From DASUBV01 sp035532295 (lineage in GTDB: Bacteria; Actinomycetota; Actinomycetes; Streptosporangiales; Streptosporangiaceae): DNA of 64,000 bases. The stretch spans positions 1 through 64,000 of the forward strand of contig DATKRH010000247.1 in the NCBI GenBank assembly GCA_035532295.1. The letters run 5' to 3'. The position numbers and the translations under genes are program-made. The notes below the pieces were generated by a model, which had not been told where the DNA came from, searched no databases, and was given only the letters and a program-made list of their open reading frames with translations. Below, piece by piece: positions 42,978-51,809 of this stretch (position 1 is its first letter; each line of letters starts with the position of its first letter).

Positions 42978-44297
42978 ATGAGCACAGATCAGGACCGGCG
43001 CGGGGGCGTTGCCAGTGCAGGCTACCGATGGTACGCATGGGCGCAGGCCGTTTCCATGGTCGGCACTACGATGGGATACGCCGCGATTTACTGGCTGACT
43101 ATCCATATCGCGCGCGGTGATGCAGTTATCCTGTCTGTTCTCGTGACGGCACAGTTCCTGCCGATTCTGCTGTTCAGCCGGCTGGCGGGAACGCTCGTGG
43201 CACGTAACCGGCCGGTTCGCGTTCTCCTAATTACCCAGTCGGCGCAGGCTGTCGGGTCGCTAGCTATTGGTATTCCACTGCTGGGGGGGTGGATGACCAT
43301 CTGGTACTTGTGTGCAGTGTCGTTCGCTATTGGGTGCGTCCAGGCTGTGGATGTCCCAGCTCGCCAAATGTTCATGCTTGATCTTGTTGGCGAGCGCGAG
43401 CTGCGCCGCGGTACATCGCTATATGCCACGATTACCGGACTGGCAAAGATCTTGGGACCAGGAGTTGCCGGAGTAATCATTGCGACTAGTGGCGAGGCTG
43501 CCGTGTTCCTCGCAGACGCCGCATCTTTCGTGCTCGTGCTCGTGGTATTGGTCCGCGTATCTGAGGATCTCTGGCACGCCGCGAAATCGGCCAACGTCGG
43601 TCCAAGCTCGGCACGACGTTTCCGCTGGGTACTGGACTTGCCACGGGGCATTCAAGCTGCAGCCGGAATGGCCCTACTTATCGGGGGCTTTGGTTACCAG
43701 TTTGAGGTCACCAACCCGCTGATGGCCACCAAGGTCTTTCATCTGGGTGCTGCGGGCTTCGGCCTGCTCGGCACATTCATGGCTGTTGGCGGGATCGCCG
43801 GAAACTACTATTCTTCCCGCCGCGGGGACCCTGGCCGCTCGGAATTCCTCGTCTGGGGCGCCCTCTTCGGCGTCGCGGAACTGCTGGCTGCGGTCATGCC
43901 AGTAGTCTGGTCTTACGACGTGATCATGATTATTCTCGGTGCGGCCACCCAACTCTTCACCGTCAGCGCGACCGTCTACGTTCAGCAAACCACCCCCCTG
44001 GATCAGCGCGGTCACGCGCTCAGCGCCTATAACGCTGGATTCATGGGCTTCGTGCCCGCCGGAGCCTTCCTTGTCGCCGGAATCGCCGCAGTCGCGGGGA
44101 CCCGCTGGGCACTGGTGGTCCCCGGGCTGGCGATCGTGGTCTGCGCAGCAAGCATGCTCGCAATCGGTCGTCTTCCCGACCGTACGGCCGCCGTGGTCCC
44201 GAGGCACGCCACCATCGACGACGATGTGGCCATTCCTCCACGGCCTGACAGTTCGGTCCAGGGATCTCGGACGGGGCGCTCGGGTGGCGGGACGTAG
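42978..44297 (+). CDS. MFS transporter (DHA3/EntS-like), horizontally acquired in appearance
   Basis: The 439-residue protein has about 12 hydrophobic helices. It starts with a polar 15-residue tail, then YRWYAWAQAVSMVGTTMGYAA, typical of DHA3 efflux proteins (MefA/EntS type), with DVPARQMFMLDLVG and FTVSATVYVQQTTPLDQRGHALS further on. GC and third-position GC are visibly lower than in neighbouring genes. It lies between an intact and a broken IS110 copy. Export of a macrolide-like drug or siderophore is the family role; substrate unknown. Confidence 0.83.
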   Translation: MSTDQDRRGGVASAGYRWYAWAQAVSMVGTTMGYAAIYWLTIHIARGDAVILSVLVTAQFLPILLFSRLAGTLVARNRPVRVLLITQSAQAVGSLAIGIPLLGGWMTIWYLCAVSFAIGCVQAVDVPARQMFMLDLVGERELRRGTSLYATITGLAKILGPGVAGVIIATSGEAAVFLADAASFVLVLVVLVRVSEDLWHAAKSANVGPSSARRFRWVLDLPRGIQAAAGMALLIGGFGYQFEVTNPLMATKVFHLGAAGFGLLGTFMAVGGIAGNYYSSRRGDPGRSEFLVWGALFGVAELLAAVMPVVWSYDVIMIILGAATQLFTVSATVYVQQTTPLDQRGHALSAYNAGFMGFVPAGAFLVAGIAAVAGTRWALVVPGLAIVVCAASMLAIGRLPDRTAAVVPRHATIDDDVAIPPRPDSSVQGSRTGRSGGGT

Positions 44298-44549
44298 GAC
44301 GATCAGCGTGTTTGAGGTTCGCGCGGAGCCTTTCGTTCGATGGTGACGATCCACTGCGGCGGGCAATCCGAGGCCTTAAGGTGGCCTCCGGCGAGCAAGC
44401 CTGGCCCTCCAACAACACTCGCTAGGAATGCGGAGGAGGCCGACACAGGACGCATACCTGACATATTCGCCAGAGATCCCCGCGCGCACCAACGTGTCCT
44501 TGCGTTTTCTCGGCAAGGTTCGGTCCGGCGTCCGGAACGGCCCCTTGGT
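44298..44549. other. non-coding spacer between MFS gene and IS110 remnant
   Basis: No convincing gene is seen. A short frame reading AYLTYSPEIPARTNVSLRFLG could be a relic of another gene, but there is too little to name it. Confidence 0.35.
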
Positions 44550-45006
44550 CCTAAAGATTTTGATGGACCCTTCGGGCCGCTTCCGGGTGGATGAGAATGG
44601 CGGTGCGCATGTTGCCCGCCGACGTCGGTTCGGCTTGGCTCTGCGAGACCGTCCTAAAGATTGGCGCTGGAGCCCTCACCTTCGGGTGTCCCCCGGTTGC
44701 GTCGCGAACGCGAGTATCAGTCCTTGGATCATTTCAGGGGCTCCGCGGGCGGCATGCGCGTCGCTTACCCCTACCTGAGCTGGGAGGCTGGCATGCAGGT
44801 CATGTACGAGCGGTGCGCCGCGGTTAATGTCGGCAAGGACGACATCGCGGTGGCGGTCCGGCTCAATGCCAGCGGCTGATACGTGAATGGTCCCCAGCCG
44901 GGCGCGCGGCAGCGACCCCGGCCGGTGATCATTGGCCGGGGGCGTGGCGGGTGGTGCGGGGTCAGGCGGCTGGCTGGAGGCTGACCTGGTGGCCGAGGGC
45001 TTCGAG
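44550..45006 (+). mobile_element. broken, rearranged second IS110 copy
   Basis: Bases 44550 to about 44865 repeat the left end and first 24 codons of the intact IS110 (MQVMYERCAAVNVGKDDIAVAV) with scattered substitutions. From about 44866 to 45006 the sequence is the reverse complement of the intact element's right end (42620-42753), including the last transposase codons. The middle 1.2 kb is gone and the right end is inverted. A 28-codon open frame from 44793 ends at 44879 just past the junction. Confidence 0.82.
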
Positions 45007-45045
45007 GCAGCCATCTGAGCGCGCCGCCTCATTTGGAGGGACAAG

Positions 45046-45258
45046 ATGTCTGATATCGACGCTGACTTGACAGGCGCGATCTGGCGCAAGAGCAGGCGCA
45101 GCAACAGCGGGGGCAACTGCGTTGAGGTTGCCAGCAACATTCCCGGCATCGTCGCAGTCAGGGACTCCAAGAACCCCGAAGGCCATGTACTGACATTTAA
45201 CCCGCGCGACTGGTCCGCATTCCTGGCGGGCGTTCAAGCCGGGGAGTACAACCTGTAA
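45046..45258 (+). CDS. DUF397 domain protein (right copy)
   Basis: The 70-residue protein contains AIWRKSRRSNSGGNCVEVA and GIVAVRDSKNPEGHVLTF. GGAGGGAC is 7 bases before the ATG. Unlike the left copy it is not preceded by its HTH partner on the same strand; an inverted HTH fragment lies downstream instead, so the original pair has been rearranged. Confidence 0.9.
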   Translation: MSDIDADLTGAIWRKSRRSNSGGNCVEVASNIPGIVAVRDSKNPEGHVLTFNPRDWSAFLAGVQAGEYNL

Positions 45259-45383
45259 CTACCCGACGACAGGCTGTTCCTACGCCGGCGCGGCGGGAGA
45301 GGGCGAAGCCTGGCCAGCTCGATGACCGGCATCTGGTCGGCCGCGCCCCAGTCCGACGTCCGGCACCCGGTCGCCAGGTGCGG

Positions 45384-45525
45384 TCAGCTCGCGTGGCATG
45401 ACCGAGACGCGAGCGTTCTCGATCTTGGAGATCTTGCCGGGTGACCACTCCAGCGTCTCGGCAACCTGCTCGATGGTCAGCTTGGCGGCCAGGCGGTGCT
45501 GGCGCAGCTCGGCCGGCCTCCGCAC
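45384..45525 (-). pseudogene. HTH fragment of a Scr1-type regulator
   Basis: A 47-residue stretch, RRPAELRQHRLAAKLT then IEQVAETLEWSPGKISKIE and NARVSVMPRELT, is the XRE domain of DUF5753 regulators. After RELT the frame loses similarity and no DUF5753 domain follows. The upstream side also ends abruptly. It is a remnant of a second regulator. Confidence 0.6.
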
Positions 45526-45848
45526 CCAGGAGCACGATCAACGCCGTCCAGTGGACGAATGAGAGCGCCTGGCACTCGGCCGCGAGGCCCGTTACGCCTG
45601 CGCCAAGGGCCGCCCGGCCGCGGCACGATCGCGGTCATGGCCGACCCCGCCCGCATCGGCGCCCCTCTCTGCCGTGTGCGGCTACCGCGGGCAGGGCGCT
45701 GCCGCGATATCCCCGGATGGGGACGTCGCGTTTGCCGCACATAGCCCGCCCGCTATCGTCCGCGGGAGCCTTGCGCCAGGACGGCACCCTGCCCGGGTCG
45801 CCCAGGTTTCCCGTGCCAGACTCTGGCAAGGACCTGCCGGAGGGATGC
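45526..45848. other. 323-base stretch with no gene seen
   Basis: Open frames here are high-GC shadows without motifs. The right end carries the ribosome site (CGGAGGGATGC) of the fluoride exporter gene. I looked for a fluoride riboswitch and could not support one. Confidence 0.4.
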
Positions 45849-46415
45849 ATGCCTGATATCGCGGAGCCGAGGACCGCGGCCGCGTCGGCGCTGCGCGCCC
45901 GCGGCCGCGGCTCCGGACCCGGGGTGGCCGAGCTCGCCGCGATCGCGGCCGGCGGCGGCCTGGGCAGCGTCATCCGCTACCTGCTCAGCCAGGCGTTCCC
46001 GGCCGGGCAGGGCTTCCCGTGGGCCATCCTCGCGATCAACGTGTCGGGCTGTCTCGCCCTCGGGGTACTGATGGTCTACGTGCTCGACGTCTGGCCGCCG
46101 CGGCGCCTGCTCCGCCCGTTCCTCGCGATCGGCCTGATCGGCGGCTACACCACCTTCTCGACGTATGCCGCCGGGGTGCTGACCCTGATCCGCGCGCACG
46201 CCCTGGCCCTCGCCGATGCCTACGCGCTGACGAGCGTCCTGGCCGGGCTGGTGGCCGTCTGGTGCGGTGTCGCGGCGGCCCGCCGCATGTCCGGGGGGCC
46301 TGACCGCGGGCCGCCGGGCCGTGATAGCGCAGACACCGGCGGCGCAGACACCGGCGGCGCAGACACCGGCGGTGCAAACCCTGACAGGACCCGGCAGAAC
46401 AGGCGGACAGGATGA
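45849..46415 (+). CDS. crcB: fluoride ion exporter CrcB/Fluc (first copy)
   Basis: The 188-residue protein has four hydrophobic helices and the Fluc motifs GGGLGSVIRYLLS, FPWAILAINVSGCLALG (conserved Asn) and GLIGGYTTFSTYAAGVL (the Phe-box/Thr-Phe-Ser track). A disordered tail carries three ADTGG repeats from a 15-base tandem repeat. Fluc channels are dual-topology dimers that let fluoride leave the cell. The ATG at 45849 is chosen; the domain starts about 25 residues later. The gene overlaps the DUF190 gene as ATGA. Confidence 0.92.
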   Translation: MPDIAEPRTAAASALRARGRGSGPGVAELAAIAAGGGLGSVIRYLLSQAFPAGQGFPWAILAINVSGCLALGVLMVYVLDVWPPRRLLRPFLAIGLIGGYTTFSTYAAGVLTLIRAHALALADAYALTSVLAGLVAVWCGVAAARRMSGGPDRGPPGRDSADTGGADTGGADTGGANPDRTRQNRRTG

Positions 46416-46753
46416 CCCTGCGCGGCGCCGCCCGGCGCATCACCATCTTCATCGGCGAGTCTGACCGCTACCAGCACCGGCCGCTGTACGCGGAGATCGT
46501 GCACCGCGCGCACAAGGGCGGCCTGGCCGGCGCCAGCGTGTTCCGCGGCATGGAGGGCTTCGGCGCCGCCTCCCGGATCCACACCACTCGCCTGCTGTCG
46601 CTGAGTGAGGACCTGCCGGTGGCCATCATCATCGTCGACACCGCCGAGAAGACGGCGGCGTTCCTGGACGAGGTCGCCGGGCTGGTCACCGGCGGACTGG
46701 TGATCGTCGAGGACGTCGAGGTCCATGCCCAGGCGGATGGCCGCACCCGATGA
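46412..46753 (+). CDS. DUF190 protein
   Basis: The 113-residue protein reads ARRITIFIGESDRYQHRPLY, IVHRAHKGGLAGASVFRGMEGFG and PVAIIIVDTAEK, the DUF190 pattern (PII-like fold). DUF190 genes often sit with crcB. It is coupled on both sides by ATGA overlaps, so it probably modulates or accompanies the fluoride channel; the mechanism is unknown. Confidence 0.9.
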   Translation: MTLRGAARRITIFIGESDRYQHRPLYAEIVHRAHKGGLAGASVFRGMEGFGAASRIHTTRLLSLSEDLPVAIIIVDTAEKTAAFLDEVAGLVTGGLVIVEDVEVHAQADGRTR

Positions 46754-47118
46754 CGGTGCTGCTCGTGCTGGCCGGCGGCATGATCGGCGCGCCGGCCAGG
46801 TACCTGACCGACCGCTTCGTGCAGGCCAGGCACGACAGCGTGTTCCCGTGGGGAACCTTCGCCATCAACGTGGCCGGGTCGGCGCTGCTGGGCTTCCTGC
46901 TCGGCGCCCAGCGGCACCTGGGCCTGCCCGCGCACCTGGTGGACCTGCTGGGCACCGGCTTGTGCGGCGGGCTGACCACGTTCTCCGCGTTCGGCTATGA
47001 GACGCTCCGGCTCCTGGAGGACGGGGCGATCGCCGAGGCCGGGATGAACCTGCTCGGCAGCGTGGTCGCCGGCGTCCTGGCCGCCGGCCTCGGCTTCGCC
47101 CTCGCCACCGCACTGTGA
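46750..47118 (+). CDS. crcB: fluoride ion exporter CrcB/Fluc (second copy)
   Basis: The 122-residue protein has four helices with AGGMIGAPARYLTDRFV, FPWGTFAINVAGSALLGF and GLCGGLTTFSAFGYETL. Two crcB genes in one operon are common in Gram-positive bacteria and may form heterodimeric or two independent channels. Its stop overlaps the menF start as GTGA, so fluoride export and isochorismate synthase genes are joined in one transcript here. Confidence 0.92.
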   Translation: MTVLLVLAGGMIGAPARYLTDRFVQARHDSVFPWGTFAINVAGSALLGFLLGAQRHLGLPAHLVDLLGTGLCGGLTTFSAFGYETLRLLEDGAIAEAGMNLLGSVVAGVLAAGLGFALATAL

Positions 47119-48449
47119 CCGCCGCCGCCGCCGCCGGCGGCCGGAGTGAGGTCCCCGGCCAGGCCGCCGGGACGGCCAAACTAAAGTGGACTGCCGTGGG
47201 AGCCCAGCAGTCGGACGCAGACCAGCACGTGCCGGAACGGCTGGCCGTCCGGACCGTGGCCGTGGCCGATCCCGGCGATCTGGTGGCCCGCCTGCCGCGG
47301 CCGGCCGCGCTGGCCTGGCTGCATGACGGCGACGGCCTCGTCGGCTGGGGCGAGGCCGCCAGGCTGACCCTGCCGGCCGGCGAGGACCGGTTCACGGCCG
47401 GGCAGAAGTGGCTGCGCGAGCTATTTGACGACGCGGACGTGACCGACGAGGTCGGGGTGCCCGGCTCGGGGCCGCTGGCCTTCGGCAGCTTCACCTTCGA
47501 CCCGGTGTCTGATGGCTCGGTCCTGGTGATCCCCCGTACCGTGCTCGCCCGGCGGGCCGGCCGGTCGTGGCTGACGACCATCGCCGGCGGTGCGGACCCG
47601 CGGCCGGGGACTCCCCCACCCCTGACGGCGCCGGGCGCAGTGCGCTGGAACGATGGCAGCCTCACCGCTCTGCAGTGGGAGCAGGCCGTGGCCGCGGCCG
47701 TGGCCCGGATCAGGGCAGGCGAGCTGCGCAAGGTGGTGCTCGCGCGTGACCTGCACGCGGTCGCGTCGCAGCCGATCGACGTGCGGCTGCTGCTGGCCCG
47801 GCTGGCCGCCCGCTCGCCCGACAGCTACACCTTCGCCTGCGCCGGCCTGGTCGGCGCCACCCCCGAGCTGCTGGTCCGGCGCGAGAGCGCGACGGTCAGC
47901 TCGCTGGTGCTGGCGGGCACCGTCGCCCGCGGCGGCACCCCGGCGCAGGACGCCGCGCTCAGCTCCTGGCTGCTCGCCTCGGCCAAGGACGCCGAGGAGC
48001 ACTCGTACGCGGTGGAGTCGGTCCGGGAGGTGCTCGGGCCGCTGTGCGATCACCTGGAGGTGGCGGCGGAGCCGTCGCTGCTCCGGCTGGCCGACGTCCA
48101 GCACCTGGCGACCCCGGTCGGCGGCACTCTGGTCAAGGACGCCTCGGCGCTCGCGCTGGCGGCCTCGCTGCATCCCACGGCCGCGGTCTGCGGGACCCCG
48201 GCCGACACGGCGATGGATCTGATCCGGGAGCTTGAGGGCATGGACCGGGGCCGCTATTCCGGTCCGGTCGGCTGGGTGGACGCCCGCGGGAACGGCGAGT
48301 GGGGAATCGCGCTGCGCTGTGCCGAGGTCGCCGGCTCGCGGGCCCGGCTGTTCGCGGGATGCGGCATCGTGGCCGATTCCGACCCCCATGCGGAGCTGGC
48401 GGAGGCGCAGGCGAAGTTTCGCCCGATGCGGCTGGCGCTAGAGGGATGA
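47115..48449 (+). CDS. menF: isochorismate synthase (menaquinone pathway)
   Basis: The 444-residue protein has the chorismate-binding fold: LRKVVLARDLH, GATPELLVRRE, SLVLAGTVARGG, HSYAVESVREVL, VQHLATPVGG, HPTAAVCGTP, YSGPVGWVD and GIALRCAEV. It converts chorismate to isochorismate for MenD; salicylate or siderophore use is less likely because menD, C, B and E are close by. The GTG at 47115 overlaps the crcB stop; the first 30 residues are low-complexity, so a later start is possible. Confidence 0.9.
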   Translation: MTAAAAAGGRSEVPGQAAGTAKLKWTAVGAQQSDADQHVPERLAVRTVAVADPGDLVARLPRPAALAWLHDGDGLVGWGEAARLTLPAGEDRFTAGQKWLRELFDDADVTDEVGVPGSGPLAFGSFTFDPVSDGSVLVIPRTVLARRAGRSWLTTIAGGADPRPGTPPPLTAPGAVRWNDGSLTALQWEQAVAAAVARIRAGELRKVVLARDLHAVASQPIDVRLLLARLAARSPDSYTFACAGLVGATPELLVRRESATVSSLVLAGTVARGGTPAQDAALSSWLLASAKDAEEHSYAVESVREVLGPLCDHLEVAAEPSLLRLADVQHLATPVGGTLVKDASALALAASLHPTAAVCGTPADTAMDLIRELEGMDRGRYSGPVGWVDARGNGEWGIALRCAEVAGSRARLFAGCGIVADSDPHAELAEAQAKFRPMRLALEG

Positions 48450-48658
48450 AACGACCATCATCGCCGGATTTTCACCACGGAGAGTAACACTGCCCGTCAC
48501 GTCGCCCCAGCGGATGAACAGAAAAACGTCCTGTCTGACGCGTCTCACAGCCGAGAACCGGCGGCATTATCACAGCAAGGTTGCGGTTCTGTAACCGCTT
48601 TCGATGGCTTCGTCCGGCTGGGTGGACAGGGCGTACAACGGTCGTGTAATCACTAAGA

Positions 48659-48670
48659 GTTACCGGTAAC
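48659..48670. promoter_or_regulatory. 12-base perfect palindrome upstream of the peptide-binding protein gene
   Basis: GTTACCGGTAAC is a perfect palindrome 39 bases before the ATG, in a 260-base gap (48450-48709) that must hold the operon promoter. It could be an operator. The rest of the gap shows no gene. Confidence 0.4.
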
Positions 48671-48709
48671 GTGCCTGAGCTTCACGTCAGGCCAGAAGGA
48701 GCTTGTCTC

Positions 48710-50548
48710 ATGAAACCTGTACCAAAGCGGCTTGCCGCGCTGACCGTGGTGGCGCTGGCCGCCACCGGGCTGGCGGCATGCGGGAACTCCTCGAACACGA
48801 CGGCGACGGCGACGAGTACTAACAAGCCGGTCTACGGCGGCACCCTGAACATCGTCGCCGCCAGCGGGCAGGACCACTTTGACCCGGTCTCCGCCTACGG
48901 CACCTGGGACTACATGATTGAGCGCGCCTACACGCGCCAGCTGGTGTCCTACCCCAGCTACAACTACAACGCCCTCGGCGACGCGGGCTGGACGAAGGAC
49001 ACCACGCCGACCGCCGACGTCGCGACCGCCGTGCCGACCGCGTCCAACGGCGGTATTACCGACAACGGCCTGACCTACACCTTCCACATCAAGCCCGGCG
49101 TGAACTGGAACAACGGCCGCGCGGTCACCTCGCAGGACTTCGAGCGCGAGTACAAGGCGTTCGGCAACCCGGTGTCCCCGGTCGGGAACTCCGGCTACTT
49201 CCTGAGCACGATCGCCGGGTTCAAGACCTACTTCGACGGTGAGACCGCGTTCTTCGCGAAGAAGTCGAACGCGCCGACCGCGGCCAACATCGCCAAGTAC
49301 CAGAACACGCACAGCATCTCGGGCATCTCCACGCCCAACTCCTCGACGATCGTCTTCCACCTGACCCAGGCGGCTGGCGACTTCGTCGACATCCTGGCGA
49401 TGCCGTTCAACTCCGCCCGGCCGGTCGAGTACGACAGCTACGTGCCGGACGGCGCGCAGATGCGCGACCACATGATGTCGGACGGGCCGTACAACATCAC
49501 GTCCTACACGCCCGGCAAGCAGGTCGTGCTGACCAAGAACCCGGGCTGGAAGCAGTCGACGGACCCGCTGCGGCACCAGTACGTGAGCAAGGTCGTCGTC
49601 ACGATGGGGCAGACCAACGCCACGACTCAGGTCGACGAGCTGAAGGCCGGCTCGCAGGACCTGATGATGGACACGCCGTTCCCGCCGCAGCTGATCGCCG
49701 GCATGCAATCCACCAAGAACCCGGACTTCAAGCTGTGGCCGTGGAGCAACACCAACCCGTACGTCGTGTTCAACCTGCAGAGCCCCGACGGCAACGGCGC
49801 CATGAAGAACCTCAAGGCGCGGCAGGCGATGGAATACACGATTAACAAGTCGGCCGTCCAGAAGCTCTTCGGCGGGCCGGACGTCGCCAAGGTCATCAAC
49901 ACGGCCATTCCGCCGGGCAACTCCGGCTACCAGCCGATCACGACCTACGACACCCCCAACAACCAGGGTGACCCGGCCAAGTGCAAGTCGATGCTGAAGG
50001 CCGCCGGGTACCCGAACGGCCTGACGCTGACCGACCTGTACATCAACGACAGCGTCAACACCGCGCTGTTCCAGTCGATCCAGGCCAGCTTCGCGAACTG
50101 CGGCATCAAGCTGCAGGGCAAGGCCGAGCCGATTTCGAGCTTCTTCGTCGATCTCGGTAACGCGCCGCAGAACAACAAGCCCAACCAGTGGGATGTCGCG
50201 CAGCCCGCGTGGATCCCGGACTGGTTCGGCGACAATGGCCGGACCACGGTGCAGCCGTTCTTCCAGACCGACTGCGCGCTGAACACCATCAACTATGGCT
50301 GCTTCAGCAACAAGCAGGTGGACGCCAACATCACCCAGGCGCTGAAGGCTCCGACTGAGGCGGCAGCGGCACCGCTGTGGCACCAGGTCGACGTCATCGC
50401 TCAGCAGAACGCGGTGATGATCCCGCTGATCGACCAGTTCAACCCAGTCCTCACCAGCAGCCGGGTCGCCAGCCCGGGCTCGCCGGTGGCGCTGTGGGCG
50501 CCGAACATCGGTGACCCGGACATCACGAACATCTACATCAAGAAGTAG
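48710..50548 (+). CDS. oligopeptide ABC transporter substrate-binding lipoprotein
   Basis: The 612-residue protein begins MKPVPKRLAALTVVALAATG and has a lipobox LAAC with Cys24, so it is an anchored lipoprotein. Family 5 extracellular binding motifs follow (VYGGTLNIVAASGQDHFDP, YTFHIKPGVNWNNGRAVTSQDFE, RQAMEYTINKSAVQKLF). It captures peptides or similar solutes for the downstream permease. AAGGAG lies 11 bases before the ATG. A strong hairpin follows the stop. Confidence 0.9.
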   Translation: MKPVPKRLAALTVVALAATGLAACGNSSNTTATATSTNKPVYGGTLNIVAASGQDHFDPVSAYGTWDYMIERAYTRQLVSYPSYNYNALGDAGWTKDTTPTADVATAVPTASNGGITDNGLTYTFHIKPGVNWNNGRAVTSQDFEREYKAFGNPVSPVGNSGYFLSTIAGFKTYFDGETAFFAKKSNAPTAANIAKYQNTHSISGISTPNSSTIVFHLTQAAGDFVDILAMPFNSARPVEYDSYVPDGAQMRDHMMSDGPYNITSYTPGKQVVLTKNPGWKQSTDPLRHQYVSKVVVTMGQTNATTQVDELKAGSQDLMMDTPFPPQLIAGMQSTKNPDFKLWPWSNTNPYVVFNLQSPDGNGAMKNLKARQAMEYTINKSAVQKLFGGPDVAKVINTAIPPGNSGYQPITTYDTPNNQGDPAKCKSMLKAAGYPNGLTLTDLYINDSVNTALFQSIQASFANCGIKLQGKAEPISSFFVDLGNAPQNNKPNQWDVAQPAWIPDWFGDNGRTTVQPFFQTDCALNTINYGCFSNKQVDANITQALKAPTEAAAAPLWHQVDVIAQQNAVMIPLIDQFNPVLTSSRVASPGSPVALWAPNIGDPDITNIYIKK

Positions 50549-50567
50549 CGGGAGCAGCAGCCGTCTA

Positions 50568-50619
50568 GCGCAGGGCCCGGCCGGGTAAGCCCTTGGCATA
50601 TCCGGCCGGGCCCTTGCGC
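50568..50619. terminator. intercistronic hairpin between binding-protein and ATPase genes
   Basis: GCGCAGGGCCCGGCCGG (50568-50584) pairs with CCGGCCGGGCCCTTGCGC (50602-50619), with one bulged base and a 17-base loop. It probably attenuates read-through or protects the upstream mRNA so that binding protein is made in excess of the membrane parts. There is no clear T-tract. Confidence 0.6.
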
Positions 50620-50714
50620 ATGGGGTCACGAACGACTAAAGGACAAGCAGGGGTAATGTCGGGGCACGTTCGCCGCTCGCCAGCTGCGCACATGGGCCTA
50701 TTCGGAGGCAAGCA

Positions 50715-51809
50715 TTGAGCCTGCTCGAGGTGTCTGACCTGCGGGTGAGCTTTTCCACCGCCGACGGCGTCGTGAAGGCCGTCCGCGGTGTCTCGTTCAA
50801 CGTGGACACGGGCAAGACGCTCGGCATCGTCGGCGAGTCCGGCAGCGGCAAGACCGTGCTGACCCAGACCCTGCTCGGCCTGGCCCCGGGCGGCCAGGTG
50901 TCAGGCAAGGCCATGTTCGCCGGCAAGGACCTGCTCACCCTGCGTCCCGAGCAGCTGCGCCAGGTCCGCGGCGCCGAGATCGCCGTTATCTTCCAGGATC
51001 CGCTGACCAGCCTGCATCCGCTCTACAAGGTGGGCTGGCAGATCTGCGAGATGATCCGCTCCCACGACAAGTCGGTCAGCAAGAAGCAGGCCACCGAGCG
51101 AGCGGTGGAACTGCTCGGCCGGGTGGGAATCCCGCAGCCACGCCAGCGGGTCGATGACTACCCGCACCAGTTCTCCGGCGGCATGCGGCAGCGCGCGATG
51201 ATCGCGATGGCGCTGGCCCTGACGCCCAAGCTCATCATCGCGGACGAGCCCACCACCGCCCTCGACGCCACGGTGCAGGCCCAGATCCTCGACCTGCTGA
51301 TCGGGCTCCAGGAAGAATCCGACACCGCGCTCATCATGATCACGCATGACCTTGGCGTCGTCGCCGACATCGCCGACGACGTCCTGGTCATGTACGCGGG
51401 CCGGGCGGCCGAGAAGGCCGACAAGCATGACATTTTCTACCGGCCGCACCACCCCTACACCAAGGGCCTGCTGGAGTCCATCCCGAACAGCTCGGCGGCG
51501 GGTGAGCGGCTCAAGCCCATCACCGGGCAGCCGCCCAGCCTGATCAACCTGCCGTCCGGCTGCGCGTTCCATCCCCGGTGCGCCTACGTGATGGACCGCT
51601 GCCTGACGCAGGAGCCCGACCTGATCGCCGTCGGAGCGACCGGCCAGCACAGCTCCGCGTGCTGGCTGCCCGTCTCGGCCGCCGGAGTCGAGCAGGACGC
51701 CGAGGAGATCCGCAGGCGGGCGGTCGAGCAGGGCAGGCACGATGCCGCGGCGAAGGTCGCCGAGGCCATCGCGGCGGCGCCCGAGTCTGAGGGAAGCGTG
51801 ATCGCATGA
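50715..51809 (+). CDS. oppD: oligopeptide ABC transporter ATPase (OppD-like)
   Basis: The start is TTG at 50715 with GGAGG six bases upstream. The 364-residue protein has Walker A GESGSGKT, signature FSGGMRQRA, Walker B LIIADEPTTALD, the H-loop MITHDLGVVAD, and the C-terminal oligopeptide domain with a four-cysteine cluster region (SGCAFHPRCAYVMDRC). The tail is long and charged. It overlaps oppF as ATGA. Confidence 0.92.
   Translation: MSLLEVSDLRVSFSTADGVVKAVRGVSFNVDTGKTLGIVGESGSGKTVLTQTLLGLAPGGQVSGKAMFAGKDLLTLRPEQLRQVRGAEIAVIFQDPLTSLHPLYKVGWQICEMIRSHDKSVSKKQATERAVELLGRVGIPQPRQRVDDYPHQFSGGMRQRAMIAMALALTPKLIIADEPTTALDATVQAQILDLLIGLQEESDTALIMITHDLGVVADIADDVLVMYAGRAAEKADKHDIFYRPHHPYTKGLLESIPNSSAAGERLKPITGQPPSLINLPSGCAFHPRCAYVMDRCLTQEPDLIAVGATGQHSSACWLPVSAAGVEQDAEEIRRRAVEQGRHDAAAKVAEAIAAAPESEGSVIA

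Noticed and set aside
41147..45006. A composite transposon formed by two IS110 copies
   Set aside because: IS110 elements do not normally mobilise flanking DNA as composite transposons, and the second copy is broken and partly inverted. Flanking is reported but joint mobility is not claimed.
45660..45848. Fluoride riboswitch upstream of crcB
   Set aside because: Fluoride exporters are often riboswitch-controlled, but I could not match the consensus helices and conserved bases here.
50640..50714. Separate gene or leader peptide between the hairpin and oppD
   Set aside because: Only short frames without ribosome sites are present; the TTG start at 50715 has a good GGAGG site and explains the region.
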